Assembly: GCF_021272385.1 (NCBI RefSeq)
Contig: NZ_JAJSDZ010000010.1
Location: 496,001 to 560,000 of the forward strand
DNA: 64,000 nt
Origin: Vibrio salinus
Lineage (GTDB): Bacteria; Pseudomonadota; Gammaproteobacteria; Enterobacterales; Vibrionaceae
Direction: 5' to 3'
The notes beneath the pieces were generated by a model that did not search any database, was not told the DNA's origin, and was given only the letters and a program-made list of their open reading frames with translations. Position numbers and translations under genes: made by a program. This document shows positions 17,799-27,788 of this stretch, piece by piece (position 1 is the first letter of the stretch; every line of letters begins with the position of its first letter).

Positions 17799-20700
17799 TT
17801 AGTTATCGAGTGCAATGGTTGCCTCGGCTTTATCCTCTTTCTGACCGAGGCGGCTATTAAGCAAGAATACTCTTTGGGGATCAATACCCTGTGAGTTTAC
17901 CAAATAGGTTTTGACGTTTGATGCTCTTGAATATGCCAGCTTTGTTAATGCTTCTTCTGATACGTTTTGAGCGTTAACCAACTGATTATACATTGTGATA
18001 TGGAGGCGTTTTTCTATTTCATTATCACTGACCTCCAGATCCTGTTCAGATTCTTTCAATTGTGATTCAATTGAGTCTCGTAAGGTATCAACGACATCAC
18101 CAAATTGATGTATATACAGCGCTGTCAGACTGTCAATCAATGGACCTTTTAACGGTAGACGGCTGGCTGTCAGATCTTCTGGTAACTCAGGTAATCCACT
18201 GGATTTTTGTAGTTGAGCCTTAAATTGTATTTCTGCCAGAGCAATTGCATCCTGATTTTTTGCTACATGACCTTCAACACTTAATTTTAGTTTTGGTCTT
18301 TCTGTTAACGCCTTCGCTAGTTTACTTAATCTGTCTTTTTCTTCTGACTCTAATTCTGCTGTTCCGGGAGCATATTGAACAACATTGAGCTGCTCATCAC
18401 TGCCTATCAGATTGGCAAGAAGAGAGAATGGAGCAGTAACGGCTTTGACAATAATATTTTTGATGGCGGTTAAAACAACACTTCCGATACCGAAACTTGG
18501 ATCATTGATGTCCCCTGAAACATTCACGCCCAGATCAATGACACCATTACGGTCCTGTAACAAAGCAATAGCCAGTTTGACGGGCAAACTGGTTGCCAGT
18601 TTTGAATTACTCGGTTTTCCTAGCTGTAACTGATCAATGTAGATGTGATTTGAGCCTTTTAACTGATTCTGTTTTAGCCAGTAATTGAGGGTCAAAGACA
18701 TTTGCCCTTTATCAATATAATATCCTGCATAGGTTCCTGAATATGGGTTAACGGATGTCAGTTCAGCCCCTTTTATATCCAGTACCAGATTCAGATATGG
18801 CGTATTCAGCAGAGGGTTAATTTCTCCCTGAATTTTTATTGGTGCATATTTATCCAGCTTTCCTTTCAGATCAACTTTTGCTGCGGTATTGGCACTTGAT
18901 GTAAGTCTACCTATATAACCATTGATGCTATTGATGCCCGAAGCAAAGTGAGGTGTTAAGGATTGATCTGCAAAGTATGCTGACCCGTCTTTGATAAGTA
19001 TCTTGTTTATTGCAATGCGTAGTTTTTTGTCTGCCTGAGCTTTGTTGTGTTTTTTCTTGGTGGACTCTGTCTGAACTTTGCTTGCCGGTTTTGCTTTCGT
19101 TTCCTGAGTGCTGTTTTTTAATATGTCGTTAATGTTTGTATTCTTTTTCTTATCAATCAGAACCTTAGAGTAAGGTTTTGTGAATGTGACGGAATCAATA
19201 CTTAAAGACGATTTTTTCTGGTTGTATGCCAGATTGTGGATGGCCATATCTGACCAGGTTAAAAAAGGTTTGTTTTCAAGTTTATCGTTGATATGCAGAT
19301 GACTGATACCAATATTTCCGGCAAATTTCAGATTATCGCCTGTGAATGAGGCTTCAAGTTTTCCTTCTGTGGAAAACTGCCCTTTTATTAAGTCAATGTT
19401 TACATAAGGTTTTAAGTAAGGCTGTATATCAGACAGGTCTATATTTGTGATTTTTATATTGCCATTAATGGTTTGTTGTTGGCTGTTTAGCAAACCTTGT
19501 CCGTTTATATTTCCGACAATTGGTTTTGGCTCAGTTTTTGTTGTGCTGAATAATCCAAGATTTACGCTGTACTTGATCGGGGTCGCCAGATCGCTGCGAA
19601 TATCCGTTAACTGTATGTTTACCGGGTTCAGATGCCATTTCACTTTTTTCGCAATGGCATTATCGATAACGGAAAACTGACTGTCCGACATTTTAAATTT
19701 ATTTAAAATTACCAGCCAGCTTTTTTGATAGTCCGTGCTTATGCTGGGTTCTGCTTTAGTATTGGAACTGGCCGGAATGGAAGGCTCATCTGTTGCATTA
19801 GAAGATTTTTTGTAGAGTTTAGTCAGATCAATTCCATTTTTCTCTAGTTCACTCCGAATAATGAATTTATCCATTTGGACTGAATTTATTTGAACGGCTT
19901 TCTTTGTGCTGTCAGCACTTATCTGAGCAATTTTCAGGTTTGCCAGTGAAACCACTGGTTTTGACTGGTGTGTATTTAAAAGCAGGTCAGAAAGAGCCAG
20001 TTGCCCATTTTTTGTACTAAAGTTGAGAGTCTGGTTTTTCTCTGTAATTAGAATTTGTGTCGAAAAGTCCAGTTTCCCCGATTTCAGCTGTCCATTAATG
20101 TAGTCCTGAGCATAAGGCCAGACTGAAGGTAAACCAAAGTGCTTAACCGATAAGCCGGAATCAATCTTTAACGGATATAGCTGAAACCGGCCTGTGATAT
20201 CAATAAGATGTTGTTGTATTCCTTTGATGCTCAGAGCAAACCAATTGAAGTCAATTAATTTGTCTGTTGAGGTGCCTGCTTTTTCTGTTCGATCAATTGG
20301 GGCAAGTGTATTGATATTGTTTAGAGAGAAGTTAATATCAGGATATTGGAAAGTGACACTTTTACTTTTATCGTTATAGGTAACCGAACCATGCGCGATG
20401 GTTATTTTATTTGCTTTAAACGCAAATGGTGAGCTTTGAATTTCGGAACCGGTTTGAGGGGCTGATGAGGATGAATCGGAAGTCTTTTGTTTCTCCAGAT
20501 TGTTTATAATATCCTGAAAGCTAAAGACGGTGTTTCCTTTCGTCCCTGCATAAGAAGAAAGGTTTATTTTCGGCGTGGAAAGTGTCATGTAATCTAATGT
20601 TGGGGTTAGCGTAAAAACGCTTTTCCAGAATAGAGGTTCAAATTGCAGTTGTTTGAAACGAACAAACGCCAAGTCCGATTTTTGTTGCGATATTTTGAAA

Positions 20701-20933
20701 TTATTAACCGTGACACGTAATAAAAATGGGTTGATGCTAATCTTTTGGAGACTTACGGAACGTCCTGTCTGTGTTGATAGTTGTTCCGGAATTTGTTTTT
20801 CCAGAATTAAAGGAGAAATGACACCAATAAGAAGAAGAAAAACAGCATAGGTTAAAACGAAATAGGTTGTAATACGTGCATACCCGGGCAGTTTTTTAAA
20901 TTTTTGGTAGAATTTTCTTATCGAATCCTTCAT
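17799..20933 (-). CDS. Large AsmA/DUF748-family envelope protein
   Basis: 1044 residues. A short basic N-terminus and a membrane helix at about 15-37 anchor a very long periplasmic part made of AsmA-like repeats (for example NINTLAPIDRTEKAG, LDLVLDIKGAELTSVNPYSGTYAGYYIDKGQ, which is the DUF748 hallmark). The C-terminal 200 residues include an OmpA-like segment (LKLSVEGHVAKNQD). AsmA-like proteins are thought to bridge the envelope and handle lipids or outer-membrane assembly. The ATG at 20933 follows TTGGGGAAAAG; the TTG six codons upstream is less likely. Transcribed alone. Confidence 0.88.
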   Translation of the reverse strand: MKDSIRKFYQKFKKLPGYARITTYFVLTYAVFLLLIGVISPLILEKQIPEQLSTQTGRSVSLQKISINPFLLRVTVNNFKISQQKSDLAFVRFKQLQFEPLFWKSVFTLTPTLDYMTLSTPKINLSSYAGTKGNTVFSFQDIINNLEKQKTSDSSSSAPQTGSEIQSSPFAFKANKITIAHGSVTYNDKSKSVTFQYPDINFSLNNINTLAPIDRTEKAGTSTDKLIDFNWFALSIKGIQQHLIDITGRFQLYPLKIDSGLSVKHFGLPSVWPYAQDYINGQLKSGKLDFSTQILITEKNQTLNFSTKNGQLALSDLLLNTHQSKPVVSLANLKIAQISADSTKKAVQINSVQMDKFIIRSELEKNGIDLTKLYKKSSNATDEPSIPASSNTKAEPSISTDYQKSWLVILNKFKMSDSQFSVIDNAIAKKVKWHLNPVNIQLTDIRSDLATPIKYSVNLGLFSTTKTEPKPIVGNINGQGLLNSQQQTINGNIKITNIDLSDIQPYLKPYVNIDLIKGQFSTEGKLEASFTGDNLKFAGNIGISHLHINDKLENKPFLTWSDMAIHNLAYNQKKSSLSIDSVTFTKPYSKVLIDKKKNTNINDILKNSTQETKAKPASKVQTESTKKKHNKAQADKKLRIAINKILIKDGSAYFADQSLTPHFASGINSINGYIGRLTSSANTAAKVDLKGKLDKYAPIKIQGEINPLLNTPYLNLVLDIKGAELTSVNPYSGTYAGYYIDKGQMSLTLNYWLKQNQLKGSNHIYIDQLQLGKPSNSKLATSLPVKLAIALLQDRNGVIDLGVNVSGDINDPSFGIGSVVLTAIKNIIVKAVTAPFSLLANLIGSDEQLNVVQYAPGTAELESEEKDRLSKLAKALTERPKLKLSVEGHVAKNQDAIALAEIQFKAQLQKSSGLPELPEDLTASRLPLKGPLIDSLTALYIHQFGDVVDTLRDSIESQLKESEQDLEVSDNEIEKRLHITMYNQLVNAQNVSEEALTKLAYSRASNVKTYLVNSQGIDPQRVFLLNSRLGQKEDKAEATIALDN

Positions 20934-21084
20934 CTTTTCCCCAACAGGCAATGACTTTCTTTTTGTTATTTAAATTATTGAATAATTTCAGGGAGAGTTA
21001 AAGGCGAAAGTAGCAGCAATAGAATAAATATTATTGGAAGTTGAACTAATGCTGCTTCTTATAGTGTAAAGCTTTATGTTCTGA

Positions 21085-21384
21085 TTAAAAGCAGTCGACC
21101 TCGAGCTGTTCAAGAATGGTCAGACCTTCATAGTCATTGCAGTCTTCAAATAGTTCTCTGAGATAGTAGACGTTACAATGAAGTAAAAATTGGGCATCGG
21201 AAATCGGACCTATACCGTTTCTCATGTCTGCTGCTTTTTGTTTGAAATGGAGCCAGTACTTATCATTTTTCTTATGTGTATCGATTAGCTCTAGTACCCG
21301 ATCCAACATCGACTCTGTTTTTTCTTTATCTGTCATAGGAGAGTAATCAGAGTCGTTTTCTTGATTTATTTCTGTCTTTGGCAT
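21085..21384 (-). CDS. cowN: CowN-like protein, protects nitrogenase from carbon monoxide
   Basis: 99 residues. The core DRVLELIDTHKKNDKYW, then FLLHCNVYYLRELFE, then DYEGLTILEQLEVDCF matches the CowN layout (…HxN…IRELFE…D.EGLALLEQLE.EC), a small protein that sustains nitrogen fixation in the presence of CO in Rhodobacter and relatives. The N-terminal 25 residues are acidic and not conserved. It has a -24/-12 promoter and a TGT-N10-ACA upstream site, as expected for a NifA-controlled gene. No other nif gene is in the window. The family call is by pattern only; an alignment would confirm it. Confidence 0.8.
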   Translation of the reverse strand: MPKTEINQENDSDYSPMTDKEKTESMLDRVLELIDTHKKNDKYWLHFKQKAADMRNGIGPISDAQFLLHCNVYYLRELFEDCNDYEGLTILEQLEVDCF

Positions 21385-21427
21385 GATGATTTTTCCTGCG
21401 TTTTATGGACATCGCTTATGGTTAATA

Positions 21428-21443
21428 AGCAAACTTTACGCCA
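21428..21443 (-). promoter_or_regulatory. Sigma-54 (-24/-12) promoter of cowN
   Basis: On the minus strand TGGCGTAAAGTTTGCT carries GG and GC at the required spacing and TGGC/TTTGC cores matching RpoN sites. It would start transcription about 30 bases before the cowN ATG. Confidence 0.8.
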
Positions 21444-21490
21444 GTTAATTTGAGAACCTCACTATTATAAAACAGTAGGTTATAGATGAT

Positions 21491-21506
21491 TGTCGTGTTT
21501 AAGACA
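21491..21506. promoter_or_regulatory. NifA-type upstream activator site
   Basis: TGTCGTGTTTAAGACA fits TGT-N10-ACA, the NifA binding consensus, and lies about 50 bases upstream of the -24 element. A match of this kind would be expected only occasionally by chance, but together with the sigma-54 promoter and the gene identity it is persuasive. Confidence 0.7.
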
Positions 21507-21748
21507 TGAACAAATGAATAAAAGGTGACAATAGGCTACTTTTATTTCAAACGTTGAATGTGTGAGGAGTGGTGCCGTTATCTTTGTTGTTTATGGTAGA
21601 AGTGTATGGTGAATGAAAGTATCAGATTAATAAAAGTTCCTGAATGGTCAAACAATTCAGACAAGATTAATCATCGGAATTAATATGGATTTAATACAAT
21701 ATTTTACGTATAAATAAAGAATCAATAACATTGAGCTGGTGGATGACA

Positions 21749-22408
21749 ATGAAACTCTATATTGGCAATAAAAATTATTCTACCTGGTCACTGAGGCCAT
21801 GGTTTCTTTTGAATTACTTTAAGGTCAGTTTTACTGAAAAAATGCTCCCATTGGATACCCCTCAGTTCTATTCAAGGCTTGATGGAATTTGTCCCAACTT
21901 AAAAGTTCCTTGTCTGGTTGATGATGACCTGGTCGTCTGGGATTCTCTGGCTATTTGTGAATATATTAATGAAAAATATCTTGGCGGGAAAGCATGGCCT
22001 GACGATATCTCGGAGCGTGCTATTGCCCGGGCACTGGCTGCGGAAATGCATTCCGGATTTACAGAATTGCGTGCGGCACTTCCAATGAATATTCGGGCAG
22101 AGCGCTGGATAGATATTTCCGAAGAAGTAAGAAAAGAGATTTGCAGAATTGAAGATATTTTTTCTGAGCAGATGACTAAAAATGGGAAGCAGTACTCGGG
22201 GTGGCTCTTTGGGCAATTTTCTATCGTTGATGCGATGTTTGCACCGGTCGTTTTAAGATTTAAAACATACCGGGTGAAGCTGAATGATGAGGCTCAGAGG
22301 TATATGGATTTTGTGTTAAGTTCGTCGGCACTTCAGCTGTGGGTTGATGAAGCGATGCTTGAAACCGAGGTGGTTGAAGCTGATGAAGCTGGTGAGCCTG
22401 TTCGGTAG
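21749..22408 (+). CDS. Glutathione S-transferase family protein
   Basis: 219 residues. N-terminal thioredoxin-like domain begins MKLYIGNKNYSTWSLRPW with the catalytic Ser/Tyr region, then KVPCLVDDDLVVWDSLAICEYI (cis-Pro and the glutathione-binding Asp-Ser), followed by the helical C-terminal domain. It is the YfcF/YfcG-like or maleylacetoacetate isomerase-like bacterial type; substrate unknown. The ATG at 21749 is chosen because it starts exactly at the conserved strand and has GGTGG six bases upstream; ATG 21743 is an alternative. Shares a bidirectional terminator with iolB. Confidence 0.85.
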   Translation: MKLYIGNKNYSTWSLRPWFLLNYFKVSFTEKMLPLDTPQFYSRLDGICPNLKVPCLVDDDLVVWDSLAICEYINEKYLGGKAWPDDISERAIARALAAEMHSGFTELRAALPMNIRAERWIDISEEVRKEICRIEDIFSEQMTKNGKQYSGWLFGQFSIVDAMFAPVVLRFKTYRVKLNDEAQRYMDFVLSSSALQLWVDEAMLETEVVEADEAGEPVR

Positions 22409-22422
22409 TCACAGGGAAAAAT

Positions 22423-22450
22423 AAAAAAGCTGCCGTTGGCAGCCTTTTTT
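22423..22450. terminator. Bidirectional intrinsic terminator between GST gene and iolB
   Basis: GCTGCC and GGCAGC form a stem with a GTT loop, with an A-run on one side and six T on the other, so it can end both convergent transcripts. Confidence 0.85.
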
Positions 22451-22474
22451 ATTAAATCAAACGAGTGTAGTTAA

Positions 22475-23302
22475 TTACTCACCGTGTTTGTTTTTATATA
22501 CGTCACTGTTAACCCAGTTATGATCTTCTTCCCAGGTAAATAGCCATTTTCTTGTAGGGCCAGCCATTACGTTTAGATAATAGCTATCATAGCCAGCCAT
22601 TGTTGCCATTGGGTGGTAACCTTTCGGTGCTTTAACAACGTCTTTATTGTATGCAGCAACCGTTTCATCCAGTGAGCGGTCATCAGTGTAAACACGTTGC
22701 AGACAAAATCCCTGACTTGGGTTCAGACGGTGATAGTATGTTTCTTCCAGATAAGTTTCATGTGGCTCATTATCCGTATCGTGCTTGTGGCTTGGGTATG
22801 AGCTTGTGCAACCTTCATCGGTAAATACTTCAACAACCAGTAAGCTGTCGGCTTCTGCTGTGTCTGGAAGGATATTCTGAACATAACGTTTGTTGTTACC
22901 AAAACCACGATTTTCAGAGCCAACCTGATCAGGACCAATTAAACGAGTAGGATAAGTACCTTTACCCGGAGCCTGGCACACTGCTAATTCAAGAGCTGTT
23001 GTTGCTTTTACGGTAAAGCCTTCGCCTTTTGTAACATAAACAGAATAAGGCTTTTTACGTTCGAATGGATCCATGCGATCACCGATATCTTCGAATGAGC
23101 AAGAATCGGTTGTAATCGTAGCTCTACCCGCAACCAGAACAAGACAGAATTCATTGTCTGATGCTGGCATGCTTAGTGTTTGGCCTTCAGTTAATTCGTA
23201 AGCCTCAAAACCTACATAACTCCAGTCCGCATTTTCCGGAGTGATTTTTTGAGTACAGTAGTTTTCATCTGGTGCGTGGTACTTGGAAAGTAAATTTGCC
23301 AT
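22475..23302 (-). CDS. iolB: 5-deoxy-glucuronate isomerase (IolB)
   Basis: Converts 5-deoxy-D-glucuronate to 5-dehydro-2-deoxy-D-gluconate, the step between IolD and IolC. 275 residues, double-stranded beta-helix (cupin-like) fold. Recognisable segments: WSYVGFEAYELTEGQT, DRMDPFERKKPYSVYV, the metal-binding YPSHKHDTDNEPHETYLEE and the C-terminal YHPMATMAGYDSYYLNVMAGP. The ATG follows GAGGTTAGAAC. It is divergent from iolD across a 308-base region carrying the TGAAA-N6-TTTCA operator. Confidence 0.95.
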   Translation of the reverse strand: MANLLSKYHAPDENYCTQKITPENADWSYVGFEAYELTEGQTLSMPASDNEFCLVLVAGRATITTDSCSFEDIGDRMDPFERKKPYSVYVTKGEGFTVKATTALELAVCQAPGKGTYPTRLIGPDQVGSENRGFGNNKRYVQNILPDTAEADSLLVVEVFTDEGCTSSYPSHKHDTDNEPHETYLEETYYHRLNPSQGFCLQRVYTDDRSLDETVAAYNKDVVKAPKGYHPMATMAGYDSYYLNVMAGPTRKWLFTWEEDHNWVNSDVYKNKHGE

Positions 23303-23386
23303 GTTCTAACCTCAATCTCGCTTGCTTTTGCAATAACGTTAGGAATTGTATTTGTCGGATTATAAATTCCATTGACGTTTATTCTA

Positions 23387-23402
23387 TGAAATTTTTATTT
23401 CA
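23387..23402. promoter_or_regulatory. RpiR/IolR-type operator upstream of iolB
   Basis: TGAAATTTTTATTTCA, a perfect TGAAA-N6-TTTCA palindrome 85 bases upstream of the iolB start. The same element recurs before five other genes between 23 and 34 kb. IolR proteins of the RpiR family in other proteobacteria bind GGAA-N6-TTCC-like sites. Confidence 0.65.
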
Positions 23403-23515
23403 ATTTAAATAAGTTTTTGACCCGCTTTTCGTATTCCTTGGCGTTTTACATAAGAATGTCCTCACAATTTTAACGTGATCACAAAAGGGGTTTTTATTTC
23501 AAAATTTAATTGAAA

Positions 23516-23531
23516 TGAAAATTATATTCCA
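23516..23531. promoter_or_regulatory. RpiR/IolR-type operator upstream of iolD (one mismatch)
   Basis: TGAAAATTATATTCCA fits TGAAA-N6-TTTCA with one change. A spaced inverted repeat TTTCA...TGAAA (23497-23515) lies directly beside it, so the region may hold more than one site. Confidence 0.5.
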
Positions 23532-23610
23532 TATAGTTGCTTTATGTTTAGGATATATCAGCTCTATGAGCTTATTGGATGCTACCAATTTTAGGTATTT
23601 CGGAGTGAGA

Positions 23611-25551
23611 ATGGTTATGAACACCATAAGAATGACAGTAGGACAAGCATTAGTAAAATTTTTGAATCAACAATACATCGAAGTTGATGGTGTTGAAGAC
23701 AAATTTGTTAATGGCGTATTCACAATCTTCGGTCACGGTAACGTTGTTGGCTTGGGTCAGGCTCTAGAACAAGATCCAGGCGATTTGATCGTTTATCAAG
23801 GCTGTAATGAACAGGGCATGGGCCATATTGCAATGGGTTATGCGAAACAGAACAAACGCAAAAAAATCTATGCGGTAACTTCTTCTGTTGGCCCTGGTGC
23901 TGCAAACATGGTTACTTCTGCTGCGACGGCAACAGCGAACCGTATTCCTGTGTTATATCTTCCAGGTGATACTTTTGCAACTCGCCAACCTGATCCTGTT
24001 TTACAACAAATTGAACAATACCATGATGGTGCTTTGACAACAAACGATGCTTTCAGACCTGTCTCTCGTTTTTGGGATCGAGTCTCCCGTCCTGAGCAGT
24101 TAATGACGGCAATGATTAATGCGATGCGCGTGTTGACTGATCCTGCAGATACCGGCGCTGTTACTGTTTGCCTGCCTCAGGATGTTCAGGGTGAAGTGTA
24201 TGACTTCCCAGAATACTTCTTCCAAAAACGTGTTCACCGAATGGAGCGTCGTTTGCCAACTTCTGGAATGCTGAAAGACGCAGTTGAACTTATCCTAAGT
24301 AAGAAAAAACCTATGTTGGTTTGTGGTGGCGGTGTTCGTTACTCTGAAGCTCATAAAGCATTTAAAGAGTTTGCTGAAGCATTCAACATTCCGTTTGGTG
24401 AAACTCAGGCTGGGAAAAGTGCTATTAAATTCGATCACCCGTTAAACGCAGGTGGTATGGGTACAACAGGTTGTTTAGCAGCTAACTTGCTGGCTAAAGA
24501 AGCCGACCTAATCATCGGTGTCGGTACTCGTTTCACTGACTTTACAACTGCATCTAAATCTCTTTTTGCAAATGACAACGTTGATTTCTTAACCATTAAC
24601 GTTGCGGAATTTGATGCAGGTAAGCTTGATGCAACTAAAATGGTGGCGGATGCTAAAGAAGGTCTGACTGCTCTGAAAGAAGCACTGGAAAATGCAAACT
24701 ATAAATCAGCATATAACGGTGAAATTGCAGATGCTAAATCTAAGTGGGCTAAAGAACTTGATCGTTTATTTAATGTTCGCTTTGGTGATGGTTTTGAACC
24801 TGAAATTAAAGGTCACTTCGACCCTTCATTAGCAGAATACCGCGAAACTCTGGGTACTGAGTTGTGTCAGACTCGAGTATTGGGAATTATGGATAAAGAG
24901 TTTGATGACAATGCTGTTATTGTCGGTGCCGCTGGCTCTCTTCCTGGCGATTTACAACGTGTTTGGTGTCCTAAAGAGCAAGATACTTACCATCTTGAAT
25001 ATGGATACTCATGTATGGGTTATGAAATCGCTGCTGCGGTTGGTGCTAAAATTGCGAATCCCAATCAAGAAGTTTATGCCATGGTTGGTGATGGTTCGTA
25101 CATGATGCTTCATTCTGAATTGCAAACTGCCATTCAGGAAGGTGTAAAAATCAATGTTATGTTGTTTGATAATGCGGCATTTGGCTGTATTAACAACCTT
25201 CAGATGGGTAACGGTATTCCTAGCTTCGGAACTGAGAACCGGAAACGTGATCCTCAAACTGGCAAAATGACTGGCCCATTAGTGAAAGTTGATTTTGCTA
25301 AGAATGCCGAAAGTTATGGTTGTAAAACGTATTCAGTAACAACAGAAGAAGAGTTAATTGCAGCGATTGCCGATTCGAAAAAACAGACTGTTGCGACACT
25401 AATAGACATCAAAGTTCTTCCTAAGACTATGTCTGATGGATATGAAGCATGGTGGCGTGTCGGCACGGCGCAGGTTGCTGATAGAAAAGAAATTGTAGAA
25501 GCGGCAGAACGTATACAATCTGTTCTGAAAAATAAAGCCCGTTACTACTAA
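23611..25551 (+). CDS. iolD: 3D-(3,5/4)-trihydroxycyclohexane-1,2-dione hydrolase (IolD)
   Basis: Thiamine-diphosphate enzyme that opens the inositol-derived ring to 5-deoxy-glucuronate. 646 residues. Family marks: the start [36 protein letters not shown] (catalytic Glu region), [12 protein letters not shown], and the ThDP-binding [17 protein letters not shown]...[11 protein letters not shown] near residues 490-520. ATG 23611 is chosen for the GGAGTGAG ribosome site five bases upstream; an upstream in-frame start at 23515 would add a hydrophobic stretch foreign to the family, and ATG 23617 is possible. Followed by a strong terminator, so iolC has its own promoter. Confidence 0.96.
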   Translation: MVMNTIRMTVGQALVKFLNQQYIEVDGVEDKFVNGVFTIFGHGNVVGLGQALEQDPGDLIVYQGCNEQGMGHIAMGYAKQNKRKKIYAVTSSVGPGAANMVTSAATATANRIPVLYLPGDTFATRQPDPVLQQIEQYHDGALTTNDAFRPVSRFWDRVSRPEQLMTAMINAMRVLTDPADTGAVTVCLPQDVQGEVYDFPEYFFQKRVHRMERRLPTSGMLKDAVELILSKKKPMLVCGGGVRYSEAHKAFKEFAEAFNIPFGETQAGKSAIKFDHPLNAGGMGTTGCLAANLLAKEADLIIGVGTRFTDFTTASKSLFANDNVDFLTINVAEFDAGKLDATKMVADAKEGLTALKEALENANYKSAYNGEIADAKSKWAKELDRLFNVRFGDGFEPEIKGHFDPSLAEYRETLGTELCQTRVLGIMDKEFDDNAVIVGAAGSLPGDLQRVWCPKEQDTYHLEYGYSCMGYEIAAAVGAKIANPNQEVYAMVGDGSYMMLHSELQTAIQEGVKINVMLFDNAAFGCINNLQMGNGIPSFGTENRKRDPQTGKMTGPLVKVDFAKNAESYGCKTYSVTTEEELIAAIADSKKQTVATLIDIKVLPKTMSDGYEAWWRVGTAQVADRKEIVEAAERIQSVLKNKARYY

Positions 25552-25593
25552 GAACCCCCAATATAACTAGAATTATATCTTTAACTGTATTTG

Positions 25594-25634
25594 GCCTCGC
25601 AGTCGGGTTGTCGTTTCCCACGCGAGGCTTTTTT
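25594..25634 (+). terminator. Intrinsic terminator after iolD
   Basis: GCCTCGC (25594-25600) pairs with GCGAGGC (25622-25628) and is followed by TTTTTT. Confidence 0.8.
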
Positions 25635-25732
25635 GTAGTAACTACATGTTTTTAAAAGTTATTTTGTTGTTTCAGTTCTAAAATTAAATTTAGATCACAA
25701 TACGGAATAAACATTGTCTTTTTGCTTGTATT

Positions 25733-25748
25733 TGAAACGTATATTTCG
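25733..25748. promoter_or_regulatory. RpiR/IolR-type operator upstream of iolC (one mismatch)
   Basis: TGAAACGTATATTTCG matches TGAAA-N6-TTTCA except at the last base. It lies about 120 bases before the iolC start. Confidence 0.5.
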
Positions 25749-25867
25749 TATAAAGTCATTATTGAAATGATTAGTGCAGGGCCATTACTTCTGTACACTA
25801 ATAATCGCAACACAAATGAATAAAATCATGTTATCGACATTAGGCTGTAGCCGCCGAGGAGCGAAAA

Positions 25868-27778
25868 GTGAATAGCAAGAAAAAATTTGATGTAATTTGT
25901 ATGGGACGAGTAGCAATTGACTTATATGGTCAACAGGTTGGTTCTCGTTTAGAAGACATGACTTCTTTCAGTAAGTATCTGGGTGGTTCTTCAGGTAACG
26001 TAGCTTACGGAACGGCTGTACAGGGTCTGAAATCATCTATGCTTGCGAGAGTTGGTGATGAACATAATGGCCGCTTTCTGAAAGAAGAATTGGAAAGAGT
26101 TGGTTGTGACACCAGCTTTCTTATCAAAGACAGTGAGCGTTTAACTGCATTGGTTATTTTGGGTATTAAAGACGAAGATACATTCCCTTTGATCTTCTAC
26201 CGTGATAACTGTGCTGATATGGCTATCTCAAAAGACGATTTTACTGAAGAATACATTGCATCGGCTCGTTGTCTTGCTATTACTGGTACTCACCTTTCAA
26301 ATCCCAAAACACGTGAAGCGGTATTGACTGCTCTTAAGTATGCACGTCGTAACGGTGTTAAAACTGCTCTTGATATTGATTACCGTCCTGTTCTTTGGGG
26401 TCTTACTGGTCTAGGTGATGGTGAAACTCGTTTTATCGCTTCTGATAAAGTTACCGAAGACTTACAAGAAGTTCTTGGTTTGTTCGATGTTATCGTCGGC
26501 ACTGAAGAAGAATTCCATATTTCTGGTGGAACTACTGATACTGTTCAGGCTCTGAAAAATGTTCGTAAAGTATCTGATGCAACATTTGTTTGCAAACGTG
26601 GTGCACTGGGTTGTTCTGTATATCCAGAAGCTATTCCTGAAACGTTAGATGAAGGTTTAACAGTTACAGGTGTTCGTGTTGACGTTCTTAATGTCTTGGG
26701 TGCTGGTGACGCATTCATGTCTGGTCTTCTACGTGGTTATCTAAACGAAGAAGGTTGGGAAAAGGCATGTGCTTATGCTAACGCATGTGGTGCTCTGGTT
26801 GTTTCTCGCCATGGCTGCGCACCTGCAATGCCAACTAAAGTTGAACTAGACAATTATATTGCACGTGCAGAATCAGTGAAACGTCCTGACTTAGACGAAG
26901 AATTGAACCACCTACACCGTGTTACAACCCGTAAAGTTTCACCTTGGGATGATTTGTGCATCATGGCTTATGACCATCGCTCACAATTCGTTGATATGTG
27001 TGAAGCTGCTGGTGCTGATGTCGCTAAAATCAAACCACTTAAGAAACTGATCCTTCAGGCTCATCGTGAAGTTGAGCAGGAAGCAGGTCTTCAAGGTAAA
27101 TGTGGTCTTCTATGTGATAGCACATTTGGTCAGGACGTTCTTAACGAAGTGACTGGTAAAGGCTGGTGGATTGGTCGTCCGATTGAATTGCCTAGTTCAC
27201 GCCCTTTGCGTCTGGAGCACGGTAACATCGGCTCTCAATTAATTGATTGGCCATCAGAGCATATTATCAAATGTCTGTGTTTCTATAATCCAGAAGATGA
27301 AGAAGCAATTCGTTCAGAGCAAGAAGATCTTTTGTCAGAAGTGTATCAGGCAGCTTGTAAATCTGGTCATGAGTTGTTGCTTGAAATCATTCTTCCAAAA
27401 GGCGTGGATTCTGAAGGTGGACGACTATATGTTGAATCACTAAAACGCCTGTACTCTCTTGGTATTAAACCAGATTGGTGGAAACTGCCTTCTCAGGAAA
27501 AAGCAACTTGGTCTGCAGTCTCTGATGTAATTACTGAAAACGATCAATACTGCCGTGGTGTTGTTCTTCTGGGTCTGGATGCGCCTCAGGAAGAGCTACA
27601 ACGTGGCTTTAATAACGCTGCAGGTCAAAGTATCGTTAAAGGTTTTGCTGTTGGTCGTACTCTATTTGGTGAGCCTTCTCGCCAATGGTTGGCTGGTAAA
27701 GTTGATGATCGTCAGTTCATTGACCAGATTAAAGCTAACTATCACAACTTAATTGGTCTATGGCGTAACCGTGGCTAA
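25868..27778 (+). CDS. iolC: 5-dehydro-2-deoxygluconokinase fused to DUF2090 (IolC with aldolase-like C-terminus)
   Basis: 636 residues. The N-terminal half (about 1-335) is a PfkB/ribokinase-type sugar kinase: CMGRVAIDLYGQQ, GGSSGNVAYG, and the anion-hole/base motif VLGAGDAFMSGLLRGYL. It phosphorylates 5-dehydro-2-deoxygluconate at C6. The C-terminal half (about 340-636) is DUF2090, related to class I aldolases (MAYDHRSQFVDM, LLCDSTFGQDVL, KLPSQEKATW, KGFAVGRTLF). In many proteobacteria this fused domain replaces a separate IolJ; it probably cleaves the phosphorylated product to dihydroxyacetone phosphate and malonate semialdehyde. GTG start with GAGGAG eight bases upstream. Confidence 0.94.
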   Translation: MNSKKKFDVICMGRVAIDLYGQQVGSRLEDMTSFSKYLGGSSGNVAYGTAVQGLKSSMLARVGDEHNGRFLKEELERVGCDTSFLIKDSERLTALVILGIKDEDTFPLIFYRDNCADMAISKDDFTEEYIASARCLAITGTHLSNPKTREAVLTALKYARRNGVKTALDIDYRPVLWGLTGLGDGETRFIASDKVTEDLQEVLGLFDVIVGTEEEFHISGGTTDTVQALKNVRKVSDATFVCKRGALGCSVYPEAIPETLDEGLTVTGVRVDVLNVLGAGDAFMSGLLRGYLNEEGWEKACAYANACGALVVSRHGCAPAMPTKVELDNYIARAESVKRPDLDEELNHLHRVTTRKVSPWDDLCIMAYDHRSQFVDMCEAAGADVAKIKPLKKLILQAHREVEQEAGLQGKCGLLCDSTFGQDVLNEVTGKGWWIGRPIELPSSRPLRLEHGNIGSQLIDWPSEHIIKCLCFYNPEDEEAIRSEQEDLLSEVYQAACKSGHELLLEIILPKGVDSEGGRLYVESLKRLYSLGIKPDWWKLPSQEKATWSAVSDVITENDQYCRGVVLLGLDAPQEELQRGFNNAAGQSIVKGFAVGRTLFGEPSRQWLAGKVDDRQFIDQIKANYHNLIGLWRNRG

Positions 27779-27788
27779 TTGAGAAAGG

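Noticed and set aside
23470..23490. Possible CRP site near AACGTGATCACAAAAG between iolB and iolD
   Set aside because: The two halves overlap and do not have the TGTGA-N6-TCACA spacing.
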